NCBI GenBank assembly: GCA_037074705.1
Contig: CM073590.1
Span: 41,811,895 to 41,875,894, forward strand
Reading direction: 5' to 3'
Source of the DNA: Zhengitettix transpicula
Lineage: Eukaryota > Arthropoda > Insecta > Orthoptera > Tetrigidae
Length of the DNA stretch: 64,000 nt
Shown: one piece after another, positions 47,591 to 59,269 of the stretch
Position numbering within the stretch: the stretch's first letter is position 1
How the letters are laid out: each line of letters starts with the position of its first letter
Program-made: the position numbers and the translations under genes
The notes under the pieces: generated by a model
The model's database searches: none
Seen by the model: the letters and a program-made list of their open reading frames with translations, nothing else
Told to the model about the DNA's origin: nothing

Positions 47591-47650
47591 CCCGCTATAG
47601 TACAGCCTCCGATTGTTATCCGCATACGAGACATCGATTGGTTGGTGCAA
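47213..47650 (-). other. 145-codon open frame in retroposon copy E
   Basis: It is the longest open frame in the window and lies in the element's sense orientation. Its C-terminal 60 residues (SLPIGTVGQLPPKM, AIGRAWDKYLLPDLPDAS) are the frame also open in copies B and C. The N-terminal part (for example CSLAGETSRRAGDAF) cannot be aligned without indels to B. No conserved domain is recognised. Probably a relic of element coding sequence or chance openness of GC-richer DNA. Confidence 0.35.
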
Positions 47651-47683
47651 GAGTCATTCATTTTTCGTGAACTAACCAAATAA

Positions 47684-48405
47684 CCGCGCTTTGCTACGGT
47701 GTTTCATAAAAAAACTAACGTAAAAATATTACGGTTGAATAAAGAAGATGAAAAAGTAAAACATCAGTTTGCCATGCGTTAATTTTTAAACATCGTTAAG
47801 AGTGTTGATACAGGATCAGTACATACGTTTTGCGTTTAATTGGTTCCTTTTATCATTGTTGAAAAATCAAAAATAACTATTAATTTAAATATTGAAATAA
47901 ATATAATATTTAAATAATGAATTGGCTATCTTTCCTATTCATTATTTTTAATCAGAACGATTTTTTTTTCGTTTTCAGATTTAATTAGTATTATCAAGAA
48001 TGCCAGCACTTAGTTTGTGTTTCGCAAAATGTTCTTTAGTTCTGGATTTTCAGCACGTTTGATTTGCCCAATATGACACTATGCACAATCATTACTTTGT
48101 GACGAGTAGCCTGTGACGTCACTTTCTTGGCAGAAACGATACGCCTCGACGCGTAGAAAGAGAGCGATTTGTCATATTTTTCAACGTTTTGAAATGCTTA
48201 AAATTAGTTCGTTTTCGAACTTTTTGTTGTTGAAATAATTTCGAATTAATCCAATTACCACTTCATCCCCTCAGTGGTTGAATTTTGTAAACAATTTTTT
48301 CTTACTGATAACATGCAACTTAATAGGAGCCCATAATCCAAATTTCACATTTCTAGCTTTAGTAGTTTCGGGTCTGTGTTGATATCCCATTCAGTTTATT
48401 CAGGA
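47684..48405. mobile_element. Decayed insect repeat with CCGCGCTTTGCTACGG terminus
   Basis: ATAACCGCGCTTTGCTACGG at 47680 resembles the ends (CCGCGCTTCGCTGCGG type) of a repeat class widespread in arthropods. From 48250 the words CATCCCCTCAGTGGTTGAAT, CCAAATTTCACATTTCTAGC and TTAGTAGTTTCGGGTCTGTG recall its other end. A coding region is not visible. Classification is from memory of such repeats and is tentative. Confidence 0.4.
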
Positions 48406-49929
48406 TAAATGAATCGAACTGTGCATTTGGCTACTTTATAATATTTCATAGTATTAGTATTGCATAGTAATAGTTCTTCGTTAAAAGGATGTTAAATTGA
48501 ACTGATTGCATTAGCTGGGTGGCAATGGTATTCGTATAGTGATGTATACAATCACTAAAATGCTTCTGGATTTATGCAAATTTAACAATATCATTAATAG
48601 AACAGTTGTAACGGGTATGGGCTGTGTTGAATCTTTTGATATCATTTATAATAAACTCTATACCAATTGGTTCAGCAATCAAAAAAAATATAACAGGGTT
48701 CCCCTTCTAAATAACTATATTTATTGGGCGCCACAATAAGAGTTTAATTGATATAAAAAGAAAAGAAAACAATTTACCGGCTTTTAACAAGGAAAAATAT
48801 GATTATTTTATTTTCAAGGGTATTATGTGGTTGTTTTTGCCAAAAATAACGTTATAATTAAATTCATATTATAATTTGTGCTCATTAAACATTTTTGGTC
48901 TGTAAAACGATCGCAAGAGGAGTCAAAATATTGAAAGCTGTCAATAGTACCCTAAATACCGAATTAAATCTGTATTTGCTTCAGTCTGAAAAAGAAACTT
49001 TGCCATCTGTATGCAGTCGTAGGATATCTGCCACTTTCTAGTGTGTTTGTAAATTTTCAACTGAAGTAAATATTTTTTATATACAAAACCCTGCAAAGAT
49101 GTGGTTCACTGTATTAATGAATCTTAGATCTTTAAGCGTTTTCTATTAATTAACACTCAAAGTTGCCATTCGTTGTGCCATTTACAAAGTGTTTGTATCC
49201 AGGTGTACAAATTTTATTAGAGATACAATTCGAAAGCTTTTAGTCTCCATAAAATATGTGCAATTGTAGACAATAGATTCATTACTCACGTAACACAGAA
49301 GTGCCTCGTTCCAAGTATTTCAAAAACTTGGCTGTGGAAGGAAATTAAATAAATTCACTACTTGACTCTTGGAAAATTCGGACTCCACTATTCTTGTTAT
49401 AAAGGGTGCAATGCGAAGGTCGGTAGTTCCACTATGTGTTGGAAAGCATTCTCACTTTCTGTGTGTATTTAATTTAATGATTATTATTCTCAATTATTCG
49501 AAACGTCGCAATTATTATTATATTATACTGTCATTTGATTGTCGAATTACATATAGGAAGAATATTACTATTTCGTTTTCTACGACTGAAAGAATATTTA
49601 ATGGATGCAATTAACGAAGCTCAAAACTGAAACTAGTATTAATACCAATATTTTTGACAAGAAAAATTCAAAAGCTTACAACATTAAATCAAATTTAATT
49701 AAAATCAAAATTAATAAAACCAGTAAAAGGAATAGTTTTTGTTCGACTGTTTACTAGTTTGCGACCACAGCTTTCTTGCAGAGTATAAGCTGCTGCATTA
49801 TTCTTTTTTAATTGTACCACTTATGGCACATTGTTTCACTATCAAAGGTTAGAGTTTTATGGTCCTTGGTTCGGTAACGTAATTCATATATTTGTGTAGT
49901 CGAAAAATAGTGTTTTCAAGAAGAGAAAC
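48406..49929. other. AT-rich stretch without recognised gene
   Basis: Short frames at 48539-48739 and 49369-49614 have no motif. Nothing else supported. Confidence 0.5.
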
Positions 49930-50301
49930 TCAAAAGTTTTCAACACGAATTGAGTTTCGCATGAGGTGTATTTTGAGGTGAAACCTGGAGAACTTGGAAG
50001 CTCTTAAAATCGGTAGTAGTCCTACACAGCAATATTGGACAGCAAATGTTTCGACATAGAAATATTGAAACATTTGAACAGGAAGGTGATTTAAGTTGTA
50101 TGGGTAATATACGCGGTCGTAGAAGGCACGTAGTTTTCTTAAAAGTAATTGTATGGCGTAACCACTGATGAAAACATTGAGAACTTGATTGAAACCTCCA
50201 TACAGGTAATTCAATTCCTCTTCTTTTGTGAGATATATTGAAATGTAGTAATTGTGTTCAAAGTCCGACGTAGAAGAGAGTAAGTTGAACGTGTGTTGCA
50301 A
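49930..50301 (-). other. Unassigned 123-codon open frame
   Basis: The frame starts MQHTFNLLSSTS and ends in a hydrophobic-rich stretch (YFYVETFAVQYCCVGLLPIL, then RASKFSRFHLKIHLMRNSI). The mix of aromatic and hydrophobic residues vaguely recalls an insect chemoreceptor exon, but no family signature is present, and its length is within what chance gives in this window. No splice context was established. Confidence 0.2.
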
Positions 50302-50339
50302 ACATGGGCTGGCTGGTTATTGTGCTTGGTTCTCCGTAG

Positions 50340-50423
50340 ACGGCCGGTAGCAACGAACTCGGAGGCTAGTTTTTGCTGTCGCTCTGCAGTAGTCGCAAAG
50401 CATCCACATCATGTCTCTATCAG
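50340..50423 (+). other. Candidate 5' UTR and first coding exon
   Basis: A GC-richer segment (from about 50325) leads to CATCCACATCATG at 50411. ATGTCTCTATCAG is then followed by the donor-like GTAATT at 50424. This is the arrangement of a short first coding exon (MSLS plus one base). No partner exon was identified downstream. Confidence 0.25.
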
Positions 50424-51387
50424 GTAATTTCGCGTTCGATCGCTGCTGTCAGCTGATTCGTATTTCACGGGCTAGGCATTTCGTTAACATACTTTGTTCA
50501 TTTATATGGGAAACCTTGGCACATTTATTTACGTATGACTTAATTGAACATAAAGAACGTAACTTTCGCCAAGGACAAATCATCTCTACGTGTTCTTTCC
50601 CAACTAGATTCAAGGCTATAGCTTGTTGATTAAATACACTGTCTGAATTGTACCGCAAATTTTGACGTTAAGCTGAGAGGAGACTTTCTCGGCTCAAACT
50701 CTGATTACAAATATTTTGAGCACTCGCGAGGTTCGAAAATCCCAGAGACCTTAGTATTTCTGTGTATATTGATTTTTTTCAATTATCTTAGGAGGAACTC
50801 GCGCTAAATTTCATGTAATATGTCCATTTTTCACTTTGGCGTTCCTTTCATTTTCAAACATATTGTGACTTCTCAAAATAAACCAAGGAGAAAATTTTAT
50901 TGTTTAGATCAAACTTTACTGACAGAAAAGGAAATCGCCAGGATATTAAGAAAGGCTTCGTCATTCGTCTCCAAAGAAAAGTTACTCTCGCCTCGGACAG
51001 TATTACTTATTCTGTGCGATCAAAAATTTAGGACGGCTTTGTTTGTAATGCATAAATTTTAAAGGAGGCTGCGTTTATATATATGCCATTATGTATGTGT
51101 TTGGCCCAAACTTTTTTGAACCACACTCAACAGATAATAGAATTGGTACAATGTAGTAGATAAGATCAATAACAATACCACTGTATCATGATAACCTAAA
51201 TTTATTAAGGTAACAGATTTGCTGCTGTTAAAAATGATTCGTTGACAGATAAAACCCTAACGATGAGGCGCGTAAATGTTTAATTTTTTGAGTATTTATA
51301 AATTTCTAAGTAGTAATATATAAGATATTGAAATTCATCAATACCTAATTACAACCGTTACATAGCTCCGTATTAATATGTAAATAA
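50424..51387. other. Stretch without recognised gene
   Basis: Frames at 50411-50658 and 50820-51062 show no motif. Possibly intron of the candidate gene starting at 50411. Confidence 0.35.
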
Positions 51388-51391
51388 TTAA

Positions 51392-51478
51392 CCCTTTGCA
51401 CTTTGCTCCGTAGCGGAGCCCTCGAGCTTGTAGACACAATTTAAATGGCTCCACTCCGGAGCCCTCGAGTACAAAGGG
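51392..51478. mobile_element. piggyBac-like MITE, 87 bp, flanked by TTAA
   Basis: The element starts CCCTTTGCACT and ends AGTACAAAGGG, giving an 11-bp terminal inverted repeat with one mismatch. It is bracketed by TTAA at 51388-51391 and 51479-51482, the target duplication of piggyBac elements. Inside are two perfect palindromes (GCTCCGTAGCGGAGC and GGCTCCACTCCGGAGCC) and the direct word GGAGCCCTCGAG. It has no coding capacity. Confidence 0.85.
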
Positions 51479-51482
51479 TTAA

Positions 51483-52636
51483 CTTAAGCCAGAGTATAGC
51501 AAAAAACTGGGTCTTATTTTTAGTACTTACCGTAGCGTGAAGTTTGTACCACATTCCGTAACGGAGTGACCTGGCTTCCATAGAACAACCCTCGTATGTA
51601 GTGGGAGTTTTGGAAGCGACTATTTGTATAATTTTCGCCCATGTCCGAATATATTTTCTGATAATGTCCGAGAAGTGATAAGCAATCTTTCAAGAAATTA
51701 ACTTATGTAAATAATATTGGGTTTTGCATCACTCTGCATTTAATATTTCAGTTCAATAATTCAGAAGTTAATTATTACTCTTGAGTGTATATAATGTGTC
51801 CACTCAAAGTAAATTGTTGCTGTGCAGTTTATTACACTGGACTATTACCGTAATTTCCTGCCATTATACGTATATTCTTTGTCATACTTGTGCTTAGTAC
51901 GGTTTACCGTTTTCAAACCATTAATTTGAAGCCGCAAATACAAAGGATCAAGGTCTCTATCATTAAGAAAGGGCAAGAGCAATTTCATGTTGCTGGTACT
52001 TTTTATAACTATGAACACAATTTGTGACTTTAATGAAAGCATTCAGAGATTGAGTTTATAGAAAGTAAAGTATTCTTTGTTGTGCAGTATGTGTTGTTTA
52101 TAATATAGATGCATTCTGTCATATCATTTCTAATTAAAGTTATTTGTGTATAAATTTATTAGAAAATGGCGAATTCTGTTTGTTTGGCAGAATATTTAAT
52201 GTGTTGAACTTAACCAATGAATAAATAGTAAGTTTTCACGGAAGCTATTTCTTTCAAAATTGTCTACGAGTATATTTCTGCTTTCGTTTTTTTGTCCTAT
52301 TTTCTGCATATTCAGTTTAGTTCTCACGAATTTACGATTGTAACTAATTCTTTCATTAATACATTTTAGTCGATTGATAACACATGTAGTCATAAACGTA
52401 ACCGCATGTAAACGTTCCGTTTTGTTATTTTATGTTTAATTTTTGTTTTGTAGATGTATCAATTTTCAATATCAAACGGAATATATATTTTTAATACTTT
52501 ATTTTTACATTACCTAATTTCCTTGGTATTTGATGTGCTACTGAAATTGAATTGGAAATAACAGCATAGTTATCTTCTTTGCATCTCAACAATAAGCATT
52601 TCTATTATTTTTTTAATTTTCTTGAAGTGCAGATCT
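51483..52636. other. AT-rich stretch without recognised gene
   Basis: ATTCCGTAACGGAGTGACC near 51554 echoes the palindromes of the neighbouring MITE. Nothing else supported. Confidence 0.45.
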
Positions 52637-52710
52637 GTGTACAGAGCCGCTAAAGTAAATGCGTTTTGATTATGTGATAGTGAATAAATTTGGGACAGTA
52701 TAATTTTACC
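52637..52710 (+). repeat. Dispersed 75-bp repeat, copy 2
   Basis: Counterpart of 44692-44766: GTGTACAGAGCCGCTAAAGT, then AAATGCG, GATTATGTG, TATAATTTTAC. Confidence 0.75.
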
Positions 52711-52790
52711 TATTTTGTACTTAGTAATGGCGCCTCACCCTCTCATACTGATCTTTGAATATAATTCAAATAAACCGATTTCCTAGATAA

Positions 52791-52880
52791 GCTATGGCCC
52801 TTTTTTTGAAGGTGTAGACAGGCAATATGTAGAAAGCTATGGCCCTTTTTTTGAAGGTGTAGACAGGCAATATGTAGAGT
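52791..52880. repeat. 45-bp tandem duplication at the 3' end of copy F
   Basis: GCTATGGCCCTTTTTTTGAA and the following GGTGTAGACAGGCAATATGT are repeated exactly with a period of 45 bp. The unit joins target DNA, the element's T/A tail and the first bases of the element 3' end. Confidence 0.95.
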
Positions 52881-53217
52881 AATCCACATAGTGGCAACTC
52901 TCCTCTTATAGCAAGAAAAGGAGTAAAAGGGGAGATGCGGAAAGGACGAGCAAGGTAACCAAGGGTTAATTAGGACCTCCGGGCTATGGTTTAAGGAATC
53001 TACCCGCCAATTCGTCTAAAAGTGATGCAGGGGAAACCCTAGAAAAACCAAGGTCGGGCATTTAGTACTTGTCCCACGCCGTTCCGATGGTGGGAGAGGG
53101 GTTTGCTGTGCGGTCGCAGCTTTCCCCTCAACGTGCCTTGACCAGTTTAGAAGGCAGTTGGCCGACTATTCCAATAGGAATAGCGGACAACTCTTACCTT
53201 ATTCCCAAGGTCTCCTT
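52853..53217 (-). mobile_element. A-tailed retroposon (family P), copy F
   Basis: It has the alternative 3' end (plus strand GAAGGTGTAGACAGGC) as in E and G. The body follows the consensus through CTTGTCCCACGCCGTTCCGA, GGAGCAGCTTTCC-like and GCAGTTGGCCGACTATTCCA to CTCTTACCTTATTCCCAAGG. The frame open in B, C and E carries two stops here (TGA and TAA on the sense strand). Confidence 0.82.
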
Positions 53218-54884
53218 TCCCTTATGATTTAAATATCAGCGACGATTAAGCAACTGTAGACAAAAAGAAACACTCCATTGCATATAAAGCCTCGTTCCTT
53301 TCCAACGATTTCTCTTGAACCAGAGGTTTTATAAAACTAGAGAAAAACTCATTTCCAACAATAAATTCAAATAAAAATTATTTTTCATCCTGTCAACACA
53401 TCAGTTAACTCGCCAAGAGGAGAAGCCAAAAATATCAACGACCTGGAGCATTTTGAACTAAATGTAAGCTAAAAATAAATCTATGTTGTAAAATAAAACA
53501 AATACTTGGGTCTATCAAAAATGCTAATTTTGGTTTTTGACTCTAGGATTAAACTCTTCCGCCCTTTCCCGCATACGTATTGTTTTAGAATCCATAGGAA
53601 GGTATAGAGAACCATTAAGATACAGTACACACGTATCGTCATCCCAAAGGGATTACAAATGTTCTTACATGAATATCAATTAATGTTGTGTGATATAATA
53701 TATCTATTACTATTATCTTTTTATGGAGGTAAAGGGGAAGACTTCGCTGCTGCGTGTGGTATAAAAAATCGCGGTAAAACAAAAACTAACAATTTCTGTA
53801 TTTGTTACATTAGTGTAATCCACCAGAAGCTGGCCTATGCTCCTTAAGCTCCATGTTTTATAATAGCCATGATTCACAAGAAGAGCTTTTTAAAAATAAA
53901 CATATTAATGTCTACTATGTTCAACTTTCACTTAGACTGAAACATTGATACCTTGTTAATGGACTTACTCTTTACTGACTCCAGATAAATTTAACATACT
54001 TTATTTATTAAACTGCAATTTCATGCCTTCGTGTTCCTCTATGCGAACACTCCAATCATTCACTTGACGCAATCCAACGTGTGTTCATTAAAGACCTACG
54101 AAATACTTGTTAACTTTACAATCCTATCTAAAACTTGTCACTTCATAGTTTTCTGTCAAACTTAGTAATATAAATGATTGCAATAGTGCTATTTTCAGTG
54201 AACGTATCACACTCAGAATATAATACGTACTGCATATTTTGTAGATACTCAGAATAAATTTAAATAAGCGCTTATCATTTTTTATGTAGAAGACAAATTG
54301 CTATCGACTAATGTTTCATCAGATTCTTATGTGGGTCAGTGTAGAAGCCATTTTCGAGCTTCTGATTATATCTATCTTTTTGTGTGTTGTGGGAGAATGT
54401 AGTCGGGATAAAAAAAAATTATTTGACCCAAACTGTTTATAACAGCACATTTCTGTTACATACACTTGAAACTGATGAGTTTTGTATTACATAAATCTAA
54501 TAAGTACATGTTCTTACATTTAAGAGCAATAAATATAGTGTCCTTTCAAACTTATTGCTGATTAAGAATCAATACCGTAAGTTTCGTAGCATGAATAAGT
54601 CGGGAAATAATTTCGGCAAATAGTTATTCGGTAACAAAAGTTTAAAAGAAAATATGCTTAAGAATCAATTTTTATGATTCTGGCGTCGAACATTTTCGTA
54701 AGCAACTTGTTAAATAGTAAAAAGAGCTAATTAAATTCCTTATGGGAAGTAAGACAAAAATTTATTTAAAAAAGGTGCTTTGTAAGATTAGATTTAGGAA
54801 TAGTAGCAGTTGCTGAAACGATTTGAGGCAGCAGGTTTGGAGTCGGCAGATGAAAGCTAAAGGTAGGAATTCTTAAATAGCTCT
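53218..54884. other. AT-rich stretch without recognised gene
   Basis: No supported feature. Confidence 0.5.
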
Positions 54885-55030
54885 TCCTGTTGGAGCAGGA
54901 GACGTTTGCCAGTCACCGGCGTCATAATGAGCTTCCCTTAATTAAGTCCTTCCCGCCCGCCGCTGCTAGGGACCACAAACCGTCCCTAAATATTCTCAAA
55001 TTGTCCGACTTTGGCTGTTCGCGTACCATT
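54885..55030. promoter_or_regulatory. GC-rich block, possible conserved non-coding element
   Basis: A sharply GC-richer block contains CTTCCCTTAATTAAGTCC with homeodomain-type core sites (TAATGAG, TTAATTAA), a CCCGCCCGCCGC run and a stem TAGGGAC...GTCCCTA at 54967-54988. No coding phase is convincing. Function is a guess. Confidence 0.25.
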
Positions 55031-57631
55031 CCAAAGTTAACGTCGTCGTACCTTACATAGTCGATTCTATAGCATTGTAACATGTTGTCCATTTACTGAT
55101 AGAATATTTTTACGAGTTTCTTCGTGATTTCATGGAAACGTATTTTTCTTATTTTATTCATGTCTTTAATTTGACTTCTTTCTTTGATATTGTGGTAACG
55201 CTGTTCGTATTTCGTAATACTGAGCGCAGTTCTCTTCGTTATTCATTTTTCTGATGTAGAAATTAAATTAATTTACAGAAACATTTCCTGGATATTTGGA
55301 TGTAGTTTGTAGTAGAATCAAGTCTCTTGTTTGAGATGATATAATTTGAGTCTGCGAGGGAAAATGTAATTCCGCTATAACAAGGATACGTTGCTGAGCG
55401 ATGCATGTAATGTGCTACCGTTATTGCAATTTAACGACACATCATTGCCACCAATGGGAATCCGAAGAGGCTATTTCGACACCAAATTCAGGTGCTTATT
55501 TCTCAGATTACGGTCTCAAAATGCCTTTCCATATCAAGTTTGTCAGGTTGCAAGACGAAAAATCAATGTTTATGTTCATGTGGTGAAAGGGTAGCTGTGA
55601 ATAGTGTGTAAATATGACAGTTTAATTTGGTTTTAAATAGCCGTATTTTTTAATTTATGAATAATGTTGCTAGTGCATTTAAGTCCGGGTCTATTTATTA
55701 AAATGGAAGACTTATTTTGAATAAATTAGGTGTATGTTTGATTATATAAGCTTTTTATTGTCGTGAACTATTGTTATGATAGCAAATTTTTATCATATTA
55801 GTGTATGGAAACTGTTTACGTAGTCTAGTTTAGAAATGAATATTTGTTATTGATGTAACAAAATGTGTTTACAATTTTAGTTCATCGTTTCCGACGCTAA
55901 AATAATGAATATGTGGCAACGCATCGTTCCTACATTTTTTGATGAATTTAAGTAATTGACTTATCGAGAATTCATACTTTTCATAATGTTTTTAGCATTG
56001 TACATAGTACAAGGAAGTTTTGATTTAGTAAATGTATAGAGTTGATGCTGTATCATGGGCCGGACAGAATGCGAGAATGTCTGAGAAACGCCCTGTTTGC
56101 CTCATGAATCGTGATTTACCTTAATTTGACAGAGTTTCGACACAATGGCTTGTGTGTGACTATGCTATTAAAGTATGGAAACTCGTGTCAGCATTGCATT
56201 CGTTGGACTGAGAAGAGGAACGAACAAATAAACGTCCATTCTGACGTGTGAATCTTATTATTACAGGCAACTTTGAATTTTAAGATATAAGTTGAATTTG
56301 AGTTATTTTCTATAATATTACTACAATTAAAATAACATAGCAGGGAAAAATTGTACATAACGTTTTCTTTCAAAATTACATACCGTTTTTATTTGTTTAT
56401 TTAACTGTAAGTAAATATAAATTGTAAATGGATCTACGAGTAACTAATACGTTTTTGTGTGCATGGTAGAAATTGAATACATTATCGAAATTTTATGAAT
56501 AGGTTATGTGAAATTCAGTTAGTGTTGTCTCATAAGTTTTATGGGTTTTTATAGTAAATTGACAGTTAGTATTAATGGGAACATGTAGTTGAAGTACTCC
56601 TGTACATTAAAATGTGAAATATTTTGATTCGATTTATTTCCTCCATTATATGACAATTTTGTCAAAAAATCTTGCGTGATAGGATTTAACCTTTCTAATC
56701 AGGGCTAATCATATAAAAATAAGTTATAAAAATTAAAACTGATCAAACTATAAAAATAGTGTCTGCTGTTATATTGTGACCGGTTAATTATAACTCTTTT
56801 AAAATAACGATACACTTTACGTCTCTCCTCGGCTTTTAATAGAAATTCAACCATAAATTAGATTTATTTCAAGATAAAATACACGGCAAAAATGTAATAA
56901 TTACAATCACGCGTTTGTTATATTGTTCAACATGCCATTACCCATCACTAAGCCAGTGTAGGTCTCAGTACCTGTGATTGAGGGATAGTATTTTGTGAAA
57001 AATGACATTCGATGTGGTTAACTTGGATGGCGACAACTGTGTCTGCGGTTTGGGGTTTGCGGATAAAATATTCTAGTCCTGCTAGATTCTTATGGCCTGT
57101 ATTTGATGGGACGACTTTATTGAAACTGGGTTTTCGTTGTCTCCCATCTGTGTACACACGTTGATGTAGACAGCTCGTTGCTCTCTTGATTCTCAAAATT
57201 GAACAATTGCCTTACGCGTAATATTATTAATCGAAAGTTGAACTCCGATAACTGTGCAAGTATTTATCAGGTTTAAAATGAAATATTTCTCTTCACTTAC
57301 AGCTGTAAACGAAATTCGTACCGAGGGAACTGAAAATTTCATAGAGTACTAAGATAGACAGGAATGTTTCTATAAATAATGTGCAGCATTAAATGTAGAA
57401 CAACGCAAAGTAAAGGTTTTGAATCCCTTTATTCTGGGTGGTAGCCTAATGTACATTACTTCGTTATAGCACCGTCAGTTCTAGTGAATAATGGTAATCT
57501 GAATGGGTAGCAGTAAAACAGAATTGGAAGTGTGGAGTATCCTTAAAAAGAGAAATGTCCTACATCCAAGAATTCTCAGGGGCAAAATTCTATGACGTAT
57601 TGCGTCAAAGGTTTGAGAGAAATAGAAGGAA
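55031..57631. other. AT-rich stretch without recognised gene
   Basis: Overlapping frames at 55391-55594 (67 and 61 codons) and a minus frame at 56948-57196 show no recognised motif. Confidence 0.45.
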
Positions 57632-57760
57632 ATATAACCAAATGCAGACAAAATAAGTGATAATATAAATACCACACATCGTTTCTGCTCTCCCATTGTC
57701 GTTGCATTTTCTTCGCTTTTGAGTTTTGTCAACTGACGAGTGCAGTTGTGTCGCTCTGGT
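57632..57760 (+). mobile_element. MITE family M1, copy 5, one terminus
   Basis: AACCAAATGCAGACAAAATA, then AGTGATAATATAAATACCAC, CATCGTTTCTG, CTTTTGAGTTTTGTCAACTG and TGTGTCGCTCTGG match copies 1 and 4. The opposite terminus is not visible. Confidence 0.7.
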
Positions 57761-58198
57761 TGAAAAAGTACGGAAAGAACGATTTGGCAGTGAAGGTCAA
57801 ACATTCTGGGGTGAAATGTCTATTGATGGAAGATTGGTTAGCGACTTCCTGCGAGAGTTGAAAACCGCAGCCTAAATTTCGAAGAGCTCGAACAAAAATT
57901 ATCAAATTATAATCTTTGCTTATATATATTATTATCTGTAAAAGCATCATGGCATGTCCCACGTGGAACATGTGTCGTGATTTAATGCAATTACTAAGCA
58001 GATTAATGCACAAAATCAGAACTTAATTCCAAGGGTCTGACGCCACCACGCACATGAGAAATATTCTAAACAGAAATATTCGGGAATCACAATGATAAGT
58101 CACTACTTCCCAAAGTTCAGAGAAAGTATGTGCGAACGGTGAGACAGAGCAGTAAGCCGTCGCACTCAAGCCACGTGAACAGAAGTGGTCTTCGGCAG
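57761..58198. other. Unassigned sequence
   Basis: Two minus-strand frames (57481-57804 and 57729-58013) span the MITE edge and show no motif. Confidence 0.45.
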
Positions 58199-58360
58199 CC
58201 CGCACACGGTCAATACATTCATCAATACGGGGAAATATAGATCAATATATTGACCGTGTGCGGAGTGGATTGACGTAGATATTGAAGTATCTATAGAAAA
58301 TTGAAGCAGATTTAAATTTTTAGATTTATATTGATCAATATATTGACTGTGCGGTCGTGC
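58199..58360. repeat. Stacked terminal-type inverted repeats at left end of the element
   Basis: CCGCACACGGTCAATA (58200-58215) is exactly complementary to 58248-58263. A third related string, ending ATATTGACTGTGCGGTCGTG, lies at 58339-58359. The whole could be a small MITE or a tandem duplication of the transposon end. Confidence 0.8.
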
Positions 58361-58792
58361 TTCAATATTTTCATCAATATGCAGTTCAGGTGGCGATTTC
58401 TCACTGAGAGATTCTACAATTTATGACGTCTTTACAAATTAGGGAACAAGTTAAGCTTACCCTCTAGCCGCGCCATTCCCCGCCTAAACCTTCTTGATCA
58501 AATGAAGGAAAATTCTTTGCTAAATTACAAATATTTGAATAACTAAATCTGAAAAATGTTGTTATATATTCTATGTAGAAATTAATCTATATTAAATGGT
58601 TTTTTCTACACGCTAAATTAAGTTAACGTTCCAGGCGGAGTACAAAGAGAGAAAGAATACAGGCTTGGTGGAGCAACAATAACTTTACCCCAATTTAGTT
58701 TACGATTGTTTAGTACCAGCCAACCTGTGCGACTGTAGTATTGTGCTGTAATTTTTTATATATTTAATGTATGTACTAGTTTTTTTGTCGAA

Positions 58793-59067
58793 ATGGTTGA
58801 AGATGATTTTGAAAATAAGGTTTGAGGCGTTTTACTGAAATATATGAAACACTGCCTTCACTGTGGGATTCTCGTCTTGAATATTATAAAAAACGCCTAG
58901 AAGCAATGGTAGAATTTCTATCTTTGTATCAAATTTTGAAACCATAAGCAACCGTGAAAGACGTGGTTAAGAAAATTAATATGAAGATCAATTACAGAAA
59001 GAAACATAAAAATCTGTTTGCCAACGTGGGGCAATTTCATTGTTCAGAGGAACAATTTGAAAATTAA
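58793..59067 (+). pseudogene. MADF-like DNA-binding protein remnant
   Basis: From an ATG (MVEDDFENK), a one-base frame shift leads into RRFTEIYETLPSLWDSRLEY and YKKRLEAMVEFLSLYQ. A stop is followed by ATVKDVVKKINMKINYRKKH. This matches the MADF/Myb-SANT pattern (F-E-Y-LP-LWD-YKxR, then VxxKIxxxRxxYRKE). MADF-like second proteins accompany PIF/Harbinger transposases. One frameshift and one stop make it non-functional. Confidence 0.7.
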
Positions 59068-59269
59068 CAAGTCTACTGGTGATCTCATATTAAAATAAAT
59101 AACTACTTTTTTATGCTTTTAATTATTATTAATGAAGAACTGTGTTACAGATGTTGTAATTAGGCCTTTTGGCGATTAATTCAATTTTTTTATATAAAAA
59201 AATACATAATAGAAAGACTTACGGCGCCATTTGAAACATTTGGTCTGGGAACATAACCATATATTGTCG

